Source: Nocardioidaceae bacterium UBA4001 (GTDB lineage Bacteria > Actinomycetota > Actinomycetes > Propionibacteriales > Nocardioidaceae). From it: DNA of 64,000 bases. Below the pieces are notes generated by a model, which did not search any database, was not told where the DNA came from, and saw only the letters and a program-made list of their open reading frames with translations. The position numbers were made by a program, and so were the translations under genes. Positions 17,795 to 25,696 of this stretch are shown here, in pieces (the first letter of the stretch is position 1; every line of letters starts with the position of its first letter). The stretch lies in contig DGBP01000003.1 in the NCBI GenBank assembly GCA_002384855.1, positions 52,150 to 116,149 of the forward strand, given 5' to 3'.

Positions 17795-18331
17795 TCAGCG
17801 GCGCTCGAGCCAGACGAAGTCGTAGCCGTTGTGGGGCTCCCGGCGGGTCTCTCGCCACTCGGCCCGGTCGAACGCCGGGTAGAACGTGTCCCCGTCGGGG
17901 CTCTGGTGGACCTCGGTGAGGACCTGTACGTCGGCCAGCGGCATCGCCGCCTCGTAGACCTGCGCGCCGCCCATCACCATCACCTGCTCGGCGCCCGTGC
18001 TCGCCAGGGCCTCCTCGAGGCTGCGCACGACGGTGACCCCCTCGGCGGTCCAGGCGGGGTCGCGGGTGACCACGACGTTCGTGCGGTTCGGCAGGGGTCG
18101 GCCGATGCTGTCGAAGGTCACCCGCCCCATCACGACGGTGTGGCCCGTGGTCACCTCGCGGAAGTGCCTCAGGTCCTCGGGGAGGCGCCAGGGGATGTCG
18201 CCGCCCCGGCCGATCACGCCGTTGTCCGCGACGGCTGCCACCAGGACGACCCGCGGGCGCGTCGTACCTCCTGAGGGCGTCGTACGGCCGTCGTCGGGCC
18301 CAGGGGTGGCTGCGTCGTCGGCGACGGTCAT
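17795..18331 (-). CDS. folA: Dihydrofolate reductase
   Basis: The 178-residue enzyme regenerates tetrahydrofolate, the cofactor oxidised by its neighbour ThyA. After a non-conserved Thr/Pro-rich lead of about 28 residues come VAAVADNGVIGRGGDIPWRLPEDLRHFR (substrate and NADPH contacts), VMGRVTFDSIGRPLPNR and VMVMGGAQVYE. The start ATG overlaps the thyA stop (ATGA), so the two are coupled. The N-terminal lead is long for the family; a later internal start is conceivable, but no ribosome site supports one. Confidence 0.95.
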   Translation of the reverse strand: MTVADDAATPGPDDGRTTPSGGTTRPRVVLVAAVADNGVIGRGGDIPWRLPEDLRHFREVTTGHTVVMGRVTFDSIGRPLPNRTNVVVTRDPAWTAEGVTVVRSLEEALASTGAEQVMVMGGAQVYEAAMPLADVQVLTEVHQSPDGDTFYPAFDRAEWRETRREPHNGYDFVWLERR

Positions 18332-19140
18332 ACCGCGATCGGGGCCTTGATGCCCGGGTGCGGGTCGTAGCCCTCGACGGTGATGTGCTCGAGCTCGAAG
18401 GCGTCGATCTCCGTCACGCTCGGGTCGAGCCGAAGCGTGGGCAGCGGCCGGGGCTCGCGGGTCAGCTGGAGGCGGGCCTGGTCGAGGTGGTTGCTGTAGA
18501 GGTGTGCGTCGCCGAGGGTGTGGACGAAGTCGCCGACCTCGAGACCGGTCACCTGCGCGACCATGTGGGTCAGCAGCGCGTAGGAGGCGATGTTGAACGG
18601 CACGCCCAGGAAGACGTCGGCGGAACGCTGGTACAGCTGGCAGCTGAGCCGGGCCGGCCCGCCGTCGGCCGACGGGGCGACGTAGAACTGGAAGAACGCG
18701 TGGCACGGCGCGAGCGCCATCTGCGGGATGTCCGCGACGTTCCAGGCCGAGACGATGTGCCGGCGCGAGCTCGGGTCCACCTGGAGCTGCTCGAGGACCT
18801 GCGCGACCTGGTCGACGTGACGGCCGTCGGGCGTCGGCCAGGAGCGCCACTGGTAGCCGTAGACGGGACCGAGGTCGCCGTTCTCGTCGGCCCACTCGTC
18901 CCAGATGGTGACCCCGCGGTCCTGGAGCCACTTCACGTTGGTGTCGCCGCGGAGGAACCACAGGAGCTCGGCGAAGACCGACCGCGTGTGCACCTTCTTG
19001 GTGGTGACCAGGGGGAAGCCCTCGCGGAGGTCGAAACGCATCTGGTGGCCGAACACGGACCGGGTGCCGGTGCCGGTGCGGTCACCCTTCTCCACGCCCT
19101 CGTCGAGGATACGCTGGAGGAGGTCGAGGTACTGCTGCAC
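18328..19140 (-). CDS. thyA: Thymidylate synthase (ThyA type)
   Basis: The 270-residue enzyme methylates dUMP with methylenetetrahydrofolate, yielding dihydrofolate for FolA. Family motifs are GDRTGTGTRSVFG at the N-terminus, the nucleophile in ALAPCHAFFQFYV, LSCQLYQRSADVFLGVPFN and a C-terminus ending IKAPIAV. The GTG at 19140 gives the usual VQQYLDLLQRIL start; frames upstream are not conserved. It is the folate-type enzyme, not the flavin-dependent ThyX found in many actinobacteria. It is divergent from the YrdC/YciO gene. Confidence 0.96.
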   Translation of the reverse strand: MQQYLDLLQRILDEGVEKGDRTGTGTRSVFGHQMRFDLREGFPLVTTKKVHTRSVFAELLWFLRGDTNVKWLQDRGVTIWDEWADENGDLGPVYGYQWRSWPTPDGRHVDQVAQVLEQLQVDPSSRRHIVSAWNVADIPQMALAPCHAFFQFYVAPSADGGPARLSCQLYQRSADVFLGVPFNIASYALLTHMVAQVTGLEVGDFVHTLGDAHLYSNHLDQARLQLTREPRPLPTLRLDPSVTEIDAFELEHITVEGYDPHPGIKAPIAV

Positions 19141-19225
19141 GCGGTCAAGGTAGCACCGCGGCGGGCATGTTCTGCGGCGGTCCGGGCTCTGTCCGCCGCC
19201 GCGCCGGATGTGGCAGGGTCGGTCC

Positions 19226-19846
19226 ATGGCGACCTACTTCGACGTCCACCCGGTGGACCCTCAGCCCCGCTCGATCGCCCAGGTGGTGCGGCTGATGGAG
19301 GACGGTGGCGTGGTGGCCTACCCGACCGACTCCGGCTACGCGCTCGGCTGCCGGATGGGGAACCTCGACGGCCTCTCCCGGATGCGGCAGATCCGGGGAC
19401 TGGACGACAAGCACCACTTCACGCTGCTGTGCAAGGACTTCTCGCAGCTAGGGCAGCTCGTGCACATCCCCAACAGCGTGTTCCGGGCGGTCAAGGCGGC
19501 CACCCCGGGGTGCTACACCTTCATCCTGCCCGCGACCTCGGAGGTCCCCCGCAGGCTGCTGCACCCGAAGAAGCGTTCGGTCGGTGTGCGCATCCCCGAC
19601 CACCGGGTCGCCCAGGCGCTCCTGGCCGAGGTCGGTGAGCCGATCGTCACCACCACCCTCATGCTCCCCGGGGACACCGAGCCGATGACCGACGGCTGGG
19701 AGGTCAAGGAGCGCCTCGACCACCAGGTGGACGCCGTCGTCGACTCCGGTGACGCCGGCCGGGAGCCCACGACGGTCGTCGACTTCTCCTCCGGGACGCC
19801 GGAGGTGGTCCGCCGCGGCGCCGGCGACCCGGCTCCCTTCGAGTAG
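19226..19846 (+). CDS. YrdC/YciO-domain protein (threonylcarbamoyl-AMP synthase family)
   Basis: The 206-residue protein matches the stand-alone YrdC fold: VVAYPTDSGYALGCRM, then LLCKDFSQLGQ, TPGCYTFILPAT and VGVRIPDH. The length equals E. coli YciO, and the KRSVGVRIPDH region fits that branch. Sua5/YrdC enzymes make threonylcarbamoyl-AMP for tRNA t6A, but YciO relatives have weaker or uncertain activity, so the family is firm and the exact role is not. The ATG at 19226 has AGGGTCGG upstream. It is transcribed alone, divergent from thyA. Confidence 0.88.
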   Translation: MATYFDVHPVDPQPRSIAQVVRLMEDGGVVAYPTDSGYALGCRMGNLDGLSRMRQIRGLDDKHHFTLLCKDFSQLGQLVHIPNSVFRAVKAATPGCYTFILPATSEVPRRLLHPKKRSVGVRIPDHRVAQALLAEVGEPIVTTTLMLPGDTEPMTDGWEVKERLDHQVDAVVDSGDAGREPTTVVDFSSGTPEVVRRGAGDPAPFE

Positions 19847-19899
19847 CTGCGCATGAGGCCGGAACAGGTCTCTCGACCTGTCCTGGTGGGATCCACCCG

Positions 19900-20319
19900 T
19901 CAGCCTCTGGGACTCGTCCGAACCGGTGCGGTCTGTCGGGCACCGGTCGGCCGAGCCTTCGGGGCTCCCTCATCCGTCAGGTGGTCGAGCATCTCCAGTG
20001 CCCACACGACGAGGATCGCCCCCATGAACACGGCGAGCAGTACCTCTGCGACCGCAGCCTCGGAGTACATCAGCGCGAGCAGGCCGATGATGAACGCGAC
20101 GGCTGCGACCACCTCCTCCATCCTCGCGGGGCGGTCGAGCAGGTCACCCTTGCTCTGAACCAGGAAGGCGGCAGTGCCGAGCACCAGGCCGACGAAAGCC
20201 AGCCCTCCGAGGTCCCCGATCGCCGTCGGCAGGTCACCGGTGGCGAGGTACATCGCGTACGGCACACCTACGGCGAGCACGAGAAGGGTGGCGAAGAGAT
20301 CTCGTAGTCGGAACCTCAT
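19900..20319 (-). CDS. Small four-helix membrane protein, paralogue A
   Basis: The 139-residue protein has four predicted membrane helices, a cytosolic loop SKGDLLDRPARME in the middle and a polar Pro/Arg tail. The ATG at 20319 has a very strong Shine-Dalgarno (GGGAGGTGAG). It is clearly homologous to the divergent gene at 20520: both start R/T-LRD-hydrophobic and share EVLLAVFM..ILVVW..E..DH in helix four. It was not recognised as a named family and its function is unknown. The strong ribosome site suggests high expression under some condition. Confidence 0.8.
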   Translation of the reverse strand: MRFRLRDLFATLLVLAVGVPYAMYLATGDLPTAIGDLGGLAFVGLVLGTAAFLVQSKGDLLDRPARMEEVVAAVAFIIGLLALMYSEAAVAEVLLAVFMGAILVVWALEMLDHLTDEGAPKARPTGARQTAPVRTSPRG

Positions 20320-20519
20320 GGAACTCACCTCCCTTCCCCACCGATTCCAGCATCCTCCGGCCCATTACGGAACCGTCAGGGACGAAAGGCCTCGCGGCAC
20401 GCGGGCGAGGTCGAGGGGTCCCCGCTGAGACCGTGACGCCTCGTGCCGCGGGACGTCCGGCACTGGTCCCCACCTGGTCGCAGGAGCAGGCTGGCGGATG
20501 AGGAAGGAGGTGTCACTCC
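20320..20519. promoter_or_regulatory. Shared divergent control region of the membrane paralogues
   Basis: About 200 bases separate the two divergent genes. It holds a 9-bp inverted repeat CGCGGCACG (20393-20401) and CGTGCCGCG (20442-20450), and strong ribosome sites at both ends. No sigma-70-like hexamer pair stands out. Confidence 0.4.
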
Positions 20520-20906
20520 ATGACGAAGTTGACGCTGCGTGACTGGGTCGGAACCGGTCTCGTGCTGGCCATCGCCGTGGCGTACGTCGGGTTCCTGGTC
20601 AACGGGTCGATGCCGTGGATCGAGGACGCGCGCGGCATGGCTGCCGCGGGCCTGCTCATCGGCGCACTCGCGTTCGTGGTGATCCGGACCGGGGACGAGC
20701 TCGACTCGGCGGGCAAGGCCGAGACAGGCCTGGCTCTGGGCTCGCTGCTGCTCGGCGTGCTGGCGATCGCCGTGGCCGGGTCGACCGGTGCCGAGGTCGT
20801 CCTCGCGATCTTCATGCTGTCGATCCTGGCCGTGTGGGTCGTCGAGGTCGTCGACCACGCCGGCCTCACCCACTGGCACGACCGACCCGGCATGACGAGC
20901 GCCTGA
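20520..20906 (+). CDS. Small four-helix membrane protein, paralogue B
   Basis: The 128-residue protein has four membrane helices and a central charged loop RTGDELDSAGKAE. It shares the start pattern and the C-terminal EVVLAIFM..ILAVWVVEVVDH stretch with the divergent neighbour at 19900, and it ends in a His-rich THWHD tail. The ATG at 20520 has the near-perfect ribosome site AGGAAGGAGG. No family was recognised and no catalytic residues are evident. A strong hairpin follows the gene. Confidence 0.8.
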   Translation: MTKLTLRDWVGTGLVLAIAVAYVGFLVNGSMPWIEDARGMAAAGLLIGALAFVVIRTGDELDSAGKAETGLALGSLLLGVLAIAVAGSTGAEVVLAIFMLSILAVWVVEVVDHAGLTHWHDRPGMTSA

Positions 20907-20918
20907 AGCCGACCGAGA

Positions 20919-20948
20919 GACGCCCGGCGAGGACCCCCGCCGGGCGTC
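20919..20948. terminator. Bidirectional-looking terminator between paralogue B and paaE
   Basis: A perfect 11-bp stem, GACGCCCGGCG and CGCCGGGCGTC with an 8-base loop, lies 13 bases after the stop and between convergent genes. No T-run follows. Confidence 0.65.
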
Positions 20949-20962
20949 CTGCTTCGCCGGCT

Positions 20963-21015
20963 GTCTGCACGGGCGCCGGGTCGGCCGGCTCTGGTCTGCA
21001 CAGGCGCCGGGTCGG
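20963..21015. repeat. Two-copy 22-bp direct repeat
   Basis: The 22-base unit beginning GTCTGCAC and ending GCCGGGTCGG occurs at 20963-20984 and 20994-21015 with one mismatch. It lies between the terminator and the paaE stop. The function is unknown; it may be a remnant of a local duplication. Confidence 0.6.
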
Positions 21016-21018
21016 CGG

Positions 21019-22101
21019 TCAGGCGTCGTAGTCGAGAACCACGCGGTCGGAGGTGGGATGGGACTGGCAGGTGAGGACGTACCCCCGCTCGACCTCGTCG
21101 GGCTCCAGCGCGTAGTTCGTCTCCATCGACACCGACCCCTCGAGCACCTTCGCCCGGCACGTCCCGCACACGCCGCCCTTGCACGCGAACGGCGCGTCGG
21201 GGCGTACGGCTAGCGCGGCCTCGAGCACCGGCGGCCCGTCGGGCGGCAGCGGGAAGGACGAGCGCCGGCCGTCGAGCGAGATCGTCACCTCCGCTCCCCC
21301 GGGTGCCGCCACGGCGGAAGCAGGGGTACGACGAGGGGCCGACCCTGGCTCGACGTGGAACACCTCGGCGTGGATCGACCGCTTCGACACCCCCTCGGCG
21401 ACGAGCAGCTTCCTCAGCGTCGCGACCATGTCGTAGGGCCCGCACAGGAACCACTCGTCGACGTCTGACGGCGGGACGAGCGTGTCGAGCAGCCGCTGCA
21501 TCCGCGGCACGTCGAGCCGGCCGGAGAACAGCTCCACCTCCTGCGGCTCCCGAGACAGGACGTGGATCAGCCGGAACCGGTCGGGGTACCTGTCCTTGAG
21601 GTCCTCCACCTCGTCGAGGAACATCACCGTCGCGTGGGTCCGGTTGGCGTAGATCAGCGTGACCCGCGACCGCGGCTCGACGGCCAGCGTGGTCGCCGCG
21701 AGCGACAGGACCGGCGTGATGCCCGAGCCCGCGGCGACGAGGACGTAGCTCCTCTCCCGGGCCGGGTCGAGCTCGGTGAAGAACCGACCGGTCGGGGTCA
21801 TCACGTCGAGGACGTCACCGACCTGCAGCTGGTCGAGGGCGTGCTCGGAGAAGGCACCTCCGGGCAGCCGCTTCACGCCGATCCGCAGCACGCCGGAGCC
21901 GGCCGGCGAGCAGATCGAGTAGTTGCGGCGGACGTCGTCGCCGGCCAGCGTCGTCCGGATGGTCAGGTGCTGGCCCTGGGTGAAGTCGTAGTCGTCGCGC
22001 AGGTCCTCGGGCACGTCGAAGGTGATCGCCACCGCGTCGTCGGTCAGGGGCTCGATCGCGGCGACCGTGAGGGGGTGGAACACCGCGTGGCTGCTGCTCA
22101 C
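21019..22101 (-). CDS. paaE: Phenylacetyl-CoA epoxidase reductase subunit PaaE
   Basis: The 360-residue reductase passes electrons from NADPH to the PaaA diiron site. An N-terminal FAD domain (RRNYSICSPAG), an NAD(P) domain (LVAAGSGITPVLS) and a C-terminal plant-type 2Fe-2S ferredoxin (CKGGVCGTCRAK, then a final Cys in VLTCQSHP) are all intact. The GTG start at 22101 follows AGGGAG. It is the last gene of paaABCDE and the only one not overlapping its predecessor (11-base gap to paaD). Confidence 0.95.
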   Translation of the reverse strand: MSSSHAVFHPLTVAAIEPLTDDAVAITFDVPEDLRDDYDFTQGQHLTIRTTLAGDDVRRNYSICSPAGSGVLRIGVKRLPGGAFSEHALDQLQVGDVLDVMTPTGRFFTELDPARERSYVLVAAGSGITPVLSLAATTLAVEPRSRVTLIYANRTHATVMFLDEVEDLKDRYPDRFRLIHVLSREPQEVELFSGRLDVPRMQRLLDTLVPPSDVDEWFLCGPYDMVATLRKLLVAEGVSKRSIHAEVFHVEPGSAPRRTPASAVAAPGGAEVTISLDGRRSSFPLPPDGPPVLEAALAVRPDAPFACKGGVCGTCRAKVLEGSVSMETNYALEPDEVERGYVLTCQSHPTSDRVVLDYDA

Positions 22102-22112
22102 GTGCTGGCTCC

Positions 22113-22601
22113 CTAGATGCTCTTGAAGTGGTCGAACGGCTCCCGGCAGACGTTGCAGACCCACAGCGACTTGCACGCCGTGGACCCGAAGCGGCTCAGC
22201 TCGCGGGTGTCCGGCGAGCCGCACTGCGGGCAGCGCAGGGACAGGCTCAGGGGGACCGGGCCGCCGGCCGGCAGCGGCGAGGGAGGAGCGATGCCGTACT
22301 CCTCCAGCTTGCGCTTGCCCTCCTCGCTCATCCAGTCGGTGGTCCACGCGGGCGAGAGGACCAGCTCGACCGTCACCGCGGCGTACCCCTCACGCTCGAG
22401 CGCCTCGACGACGTCGGCCCGGATCGCGTCCATGGCGGGGCAGCCGGAGTACGTCGGGGTGATCTGCACGTGCACGCGGCCGCGGTCGTCGACCGCCACG
22501 TCGCGCAGGATCCCGAGGTCCTCGATGGTCAGGACCGGGATCTCGGGGTCGGGGACCGTGCCCGCGACCGCGCGGGCGCGCGCGTAGGTCGACACGGTCA
22601 C
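22113..22601 (-). CDS. paaD: Phenylacetyl-CoA epoxidase accessory protein PaaD
   Basis: The 162-residue protein has an N-terminal MIP18/SufT-like domain (VPDPEIPVLTIEDLGILRDV, then TPTYSGCPAM with the conserved Cys). A C-terminal zinc-ribbon-like part follows with CPQCGS and CNVCREPFDHFKSI. In the family it is thought to help assemble or repair metal centres of the epoxidase. Its GTG start overlaps the paaC stop (GTGA), and its stop lies 11 bases before the paaE start. Confidence 0.94.
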   Translation of the reverse strand: MTVSTYARARAVAGTVPDPEIPVLTIEDLGILRDVAVDDRGRVHVQITPTYSGCPAMDAIRADVVEALEREGYAAVTVELVLSPAWTTDWMSEEGKRKLEEYGIAPPSPLPAGGPVPLSLSLRCPQCGSPDTRELSRFGSTACKSLWVCNVCREPFDHFKSI

Positions 22602-23347
22602 CACGACGCTCCGGGGTGCGAGCGCGCCAGGTGCTGCATCTCGGCGAGCAGGTAGCCCATCTCCTCGGTGTGGATGCCGCGACGGCCCCCGGTGACGGCG
22701 GGCCGCGACGTCGGCACGGTCAGCGTCGCCTCCTCCACGACCGCGACGACGCGCCCGGCCCACCGCTCCCGCAGCGTCGAGGGGTCGACGGCGACGCCCG
22801 TCTCGAGCAGCGCGGCGTCGACGTACGAGCCGTCGAAGAGCTCCTCGGCGTAGGGCCACTCGGCCTCCAGCCCGGCCTGCATGCGCCGGTGGGACTCCTC
22901 CGTGCCGTCGCCGAGGCGGAGCACCCACATCCGGGCGTGGTCGGCGTGGTAGTCGACCTCCTTGACCGCCTTGGCAGCGACCGCGGCAAGGGTGTCGTCG
23001 GTGCTCGTGAGCAGAGCGGTCCAGAGCTCGTGGAGGTACGTCGACAGCAGCAGCAGCCGGGCCATGGTGGCCGCGAAGTCGCCGTGGGAGCGCTCCACGA
23101 GGTGCACGTTGAGGAAGTCCCGCTCGTCGCGGAAGTAGGCGAGCGCGTCCTCGTCTCGTCCCTCCCCCTCGAGCGCGCCGGCATGGGTCAGCAACGACCG
23201 GGCCTGACCGAGGAGGTCCAGACCGATGTTGGCCAGGGCGACGTCCTCCTCGAGCTCGGGCGCCCGGGCGATCCACCCCCCGAGGCGCTGGGAGGCGACC
23301 AGCACGTCGTCGGCGAGGGCGAGGACGTAGCGGACGTGCTCGGTCAC
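22598..23347 (-). CDS. paaC: Phenylacetyl-CoA epoxidase structural subunit PaaC
   Basis: The 249-residue ferritin-fold partner forms the PaaAC core. The characteristic N-terminus is YVLALADDVLVASQRLGGW, followed by EEDVALANIGLDLLGQAR and DERDFLNVHLVE, with KEVDYHADHARMWV in the later helices. The diiron ligands of PaaA are largely not conserved in PaaC, which serves as a scaffold. The GTG start overlaps the paaB stop and the stop overlaps the paaD start, so translation is coupled throughout. Confidence 0.95.
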   Translation of the reverse strand: MTEHVRYVLALADDVLVASQRLGGWIARAPELEEDVALANIGLDLLGQARSLLTHAGALEGEGRDEDALAYFRDERDFLNVHLVERSHGDFAATMARLLLLSTYLHELWTALLTSTDDTLAAVAAKAVKEVDYHADHARMWVLRLGDGTEESHRRMQAGLEAEWPYAEELFDGSYVDAALLETGVAVDPSTLRERWAGRVVAVVEEATLTVPTSRPAVTGGRRGIHTEEMGYLLAEMQHLARSHPGASW

Positions 23348-23676
23348 AGGTGCTCCACTCCCTCGGGCACCTCGTAGAACGTGGGGTGACGGTAGATCTT
23401 GTCGGCTGCGGGGTCGAAGAACGAGTCCTTCTCGTCGGGGCTCGACGCGGTGATCGCCGACGCGGGCACGACCCACAGCGACACGCCCTCCTGCCGCCGG
23501 GTGTAGAGGTCACGCCCGTTGCGCAGGGCCATCTCCGCGTCGGGGGCGTGCAACGAGCCGACGTGGACGTGCGAGAGGCCGCGCCGCGAGCGCACGAACA
23601 CCTCCCACAGGGGCCAGTCCCGCCTCCCGCCGGTCGAGCCCCCTCCGCCGGTCGAGCCTGTCGAGACCCCGCTCAT
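23344..23676 (-). CDS. paaB: Phenylacetyl-CoA epoxidase subunit PaaB, with repeat-encoded N-terminus
   Basis: The 110-residue subunit bridges the PaaAC heterodimers. The conserved part starts at WPLWEVFVRSRRGLSHVHVGSLHA and continues through ALRNGRDLYTRRQEGVSLWVV to the C-terminus. The first ~19 residues are an odd Gly/Ser/Thr lead (VSTGSTGGGGSTGG) encoded by two copies of a short GTCGAG-rich repeat, which looks like an interspersed element that landed just after the start codon. The ATG overlaps the paaA stop. The core appears intact. Confidence 0.93.
   Translation of the reverse strand: MSGVSTGSTGGGGSTGGRRDWPLWEVFVRSRRGLSHVHVGSLHAPDAEMALRNGRDLYTRRQEGVSLWVVPASAITASSPDEKDSFFDPAADKIYRHPTFYEVPEGVEHL
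23627..23670. repeat. Interspersed-repeat-like element inside paaB
   Basis: Two copies of CCGCCGGTCGAGCC (23627-23640 and from 23645) lie side by side, followed by TGTCGAGACC. Units of this GTCGAGC-CTGTCGAGAC type recur in genomes of this bacterial group from general familiarity, but the family was not checked here. Confidence 0.5.
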
Positions 23677-24707
23677 GCCACCGCTCCCGTCGTACTGCCC
23701 GCTCGTTCCTGCTTCTTCCTCGCGTACGCCACCGCGGCCTCACGCACCCAGGCGCCCTCCTCGTGGGCACGGACCCGGTGGTCGAGCCGCTGCTTGTTGC
23801 AGGGACCGTTGCCCCTGATCACCTCGAACAGCTCGGCGAAGTCGATCTCGCCGAAGTCGTAGTGGCCGCGCTCGTCGTTCCAGCACAGGTCGGGGTCGGG
23901 CAGCGTGAGCCCGAGCGCGTCGGCCTGCGGGACCGTCATGTCCACGAACCGCTGCCGCAGCTCGTCGTTGGAGAACCGCTTGATCCCCCACCTCATCGAC
24001 TGCTCGGAGTGCGTGGAGTCGGCGTCGGAGGGGCCGAACATCATCAGGCTCGGCCACCACCACCGGTTCACCGCGTCCTGGGCCATCGCCTTCTGCGCCT
24101 CGGTGCCGTGGGACAGCGTGTGCAGCGCCTCGAAGCCCTGCCGCTGGTGGAACGACTCCTCCTTGCAGACCCGGATCATGGCGCGGGCGTAGGGGCCGTA
24201 GGAGCAGCGGCACAGCGGCACCTGGTTGGCGATCGCGGCGCCGTCGACCAGCCAGCCGATCGCACCCACGTCGGCCCAGGTCAGCGTGGGGTAGTTGAAG
24301 ATCGAGGAGTACTTCTGCCGACCCGCGTGCAGGGCGTCGAGCAGGTCGGCCCGGTCGACCCCGAGCGTCTCGGCGGCGGCGTACAGGTAGAGCCCGTGGC
24401 CGGCCTCGTCCTGCACCTTGGCCATCAGGATCGCCTTGCGGCGCAGGCTCGGCGCCCGGCTGATCCAGTTGCCCTCCGGCTGCATGCCGATGATCTCGGA
24501 GTGCGCATGCTGGGCGATCTGACGGACCAACGTATTCCGGTAGGCCTCGGGCATCGCGTCGCGCGGCTCGATGCGGGCGTCGGTGTCGATGAGCTCCTGG
24601 AAGCCCGGGGGCTCGTCGGGGGGCGCGGGCGTCGTACCCGTCCCGCCGGTCGGTCCGGGGGTGTCCCGGCCGTCGCGCGCGGGCACGCCGAAGTCGTTGC
24701 CGTACAT
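23673..24707 (-). CDS. paaA: Phenylacetyl-CoA epoxidase catalytic subunit PaaA
   Basis: The 344-residue diiron oxygenase epoxidises the ring of phenylacetyl-CoA. Visible iron-site segments are IAQHAHSEIIGMQPEGNW, KVQDEAGHGLYLY and RVCKEESFHQRQGFE, then the C-terminal basic region GNGPCNKQR. The ATG 24707 (MYGNDFGVP) is chosen; upstream GTG codons are possible. It is the first gene of paaABCDE. No paaZ, paaG or regulator is present in this window, so ring cleavage must be encoded elsewhere. Confidence 0.96.
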   Translation of the reverse strand: MYGNDFGVPARDGRDTPGPTGGTGTTPAPPDEPPGFQELIDTDARIEPRDAMPEAYRNTLVRQIAQHAHSEIIGMQPEGNWISRAPSLRRKAILMAKVQDEAGHGLYLYAAAETLGVDRADLLDALHAGRQKYSSIFNYPTLTWADVGAIGWLVDGAAIANQVPLCRCSYGPYARAMIRVCKEESFHQRQGFEALHTLSHGTEAQKAMAQDAVNRWWWPSLMMFGPSDADSTHSEQSMRWGIKRFSNDELRQRFVDMTVPQADALGLTLPDPDLCWNDERGHYDFGEIDFAELFEVIRGNGPCNKQRLDHRVRAHEEGAWVREAAVAYARKKQERAGSTTGAVA

Positions 24708-24795
24708 GCACACCACCCTAGCAAGGACGTGTTACACCTCACACCCCGACCTGCTGGCCGACTGTCACAACCACCCCCCCTGACAGGATGGCTCC
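24708..24795. promoter_or_regulatory. Divergent paaA/GNAT control region
   Basis: An 88-base divergent gap contains the odd-centred palindrome GTGTTACAC (24729-24737), about 22 bases upstream of the paaA start, where an operator for a paa regulator could sit. No regulator gene is adjacent. Confidence 0.35.
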
Positions 24796-25359
24796 ATGAC
24801 CTCCTCCAGCGGCCCCACCGCCGACGTGTCCGTGCGTGTGGCCTGGGCCGACGACGCCCCGGCCATCGCGGCGGTGCAGGTGAAGGCCTGGCAGCGTTCG
24901 TACGACGGCCTCCTGCCCGCCGAGGTCCTCGAGGCGCTCGACCCGGCGGAGTTCACGGCCGCCTGGGAGGCCTCCCTGACCACGCCGAAGGACGCCCGCA
25001 ACCGGGTCCTGGTGGCCCTGGAGCGCAACGCGGTCCGCGGCTTCGCGATCACCTCCCCGTCGGAGGACCCCGACAGCGACCCGATCCTGGACGGCGAGGT
25101 CTCCGAGCTGACCGTGGACCCGGACCACACCCGCGCCGGGCACGGCTCGCGCCTGCTGCAGGCCTGCGCCGACACGCTGCGCGCGGACAGGTTCCGGCGG
25201 GCCGTGCTCTGGCTGAACAGCACCGACGACGACCGGCGTACCTTCGTCACGGCCGCCGGGTGGGCGCCCGACGGGGCCCACCGCGAGCTGGACCTCCGCG
25301 GGGACGGCGAGGTCCTGGTCCGGCAGGTCCGCCTGCACACCGACCTGGGCGAGGAGTAG
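24796..25359 (+). CDS. GNAT family N-acetyltransferase
   Basis: The 187-residue single GNAT domain begins VRVAWADDAPAIAAVQVKAWQRSY. The acetyl-CoA site follows the strand VSELTVDPDHTRAGHGSRLL, and a C-terminal GWAPDGAHRELDL closes the fold. The pattern is closest to Rim-like small-molecule or protein acetylases, and the substrate is not predictable. The ATG 24796 has AGGATGG upstream. It is divergent from paaA and followed by small membrane-protein and azlCD genes on the same strand. Confidence 0.88.
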   Translation: MTSSSGPTADVSVRVAWADDAPAIAAVQVKAWQRSYDGLLPAEVLEALDPAEFTAAWEASLTTPKDARNRVLVALERNAVRGFAITSPSEDPDSDPILDGEVSELTVDPDHTRAGHGSRLLQACADTLRADRFRRAVLWLNSTDDDRRTFVTAAGWAPDGAHRELDLRGDGEVLVRQVRLHTDLGEE

Positions 25360-25459
25360 CGGCCGACTTCCTGCCTCCCGAGGCAACCGATCGGCCCTCC
25401 CGTTCGTCATACCTGGTGAGGGTCCAGGACCGGGCCCGACCGGAGACCGAGGAGGTACC

Positions 25460-25687
25460 GTGCTGGGACCGCTCCCGCCGCTCTACCGGGTCCTGGTGGC
25501 CGTCACGGCCCTGCTGCTGTTCGCGGCCGGCGGGGCCTGGGCGGCGTTCACCCTGCCGTACCCCATCCTCGCCGGCGCCGGCGCCGGGGTCGGCCTCGTC
25601 GTCGGCGCCGGCGCCTCGGTGGCGCTGCTGCACCACAGTCGTTCGGTCCCTGAGACCTCGCGGGTACGACGCCACCACCTCGACTAG
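25460..25687 (+). CDS. Small two-helix membrane protein
   Basis: The 75-residue protein has helices around residues 10-30 (VLVAVTALLLFAAGGAWAAF) and 36-56 (Gly/Ala/Val-rich), then a basic tail SRVRRHHLD. The GTG start at 25460 has an excellent site, GAGGAGGT. It ends 9 bases before azlC and is probably co-transcribed with it. It was not recognised; it may be an accessory of the exporter or unrelated. Confidence 0.7.
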   Translation: MLGPLPPLYRVLVAVTALLLFAAGGAWAAFTLPYPILAGAGAGVGLVVGAGASVALLHHSRSVPETSRVRRHHLD

Positions 25688-25696
25688 GTTCGGCGG

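Noticed and set aside
18329..18961. Long frame that extends folA upstream through thyA
   Set aside because: The upstream part is the alternate frame of thyA. The folA start is set by the ATGA junction at 18331.
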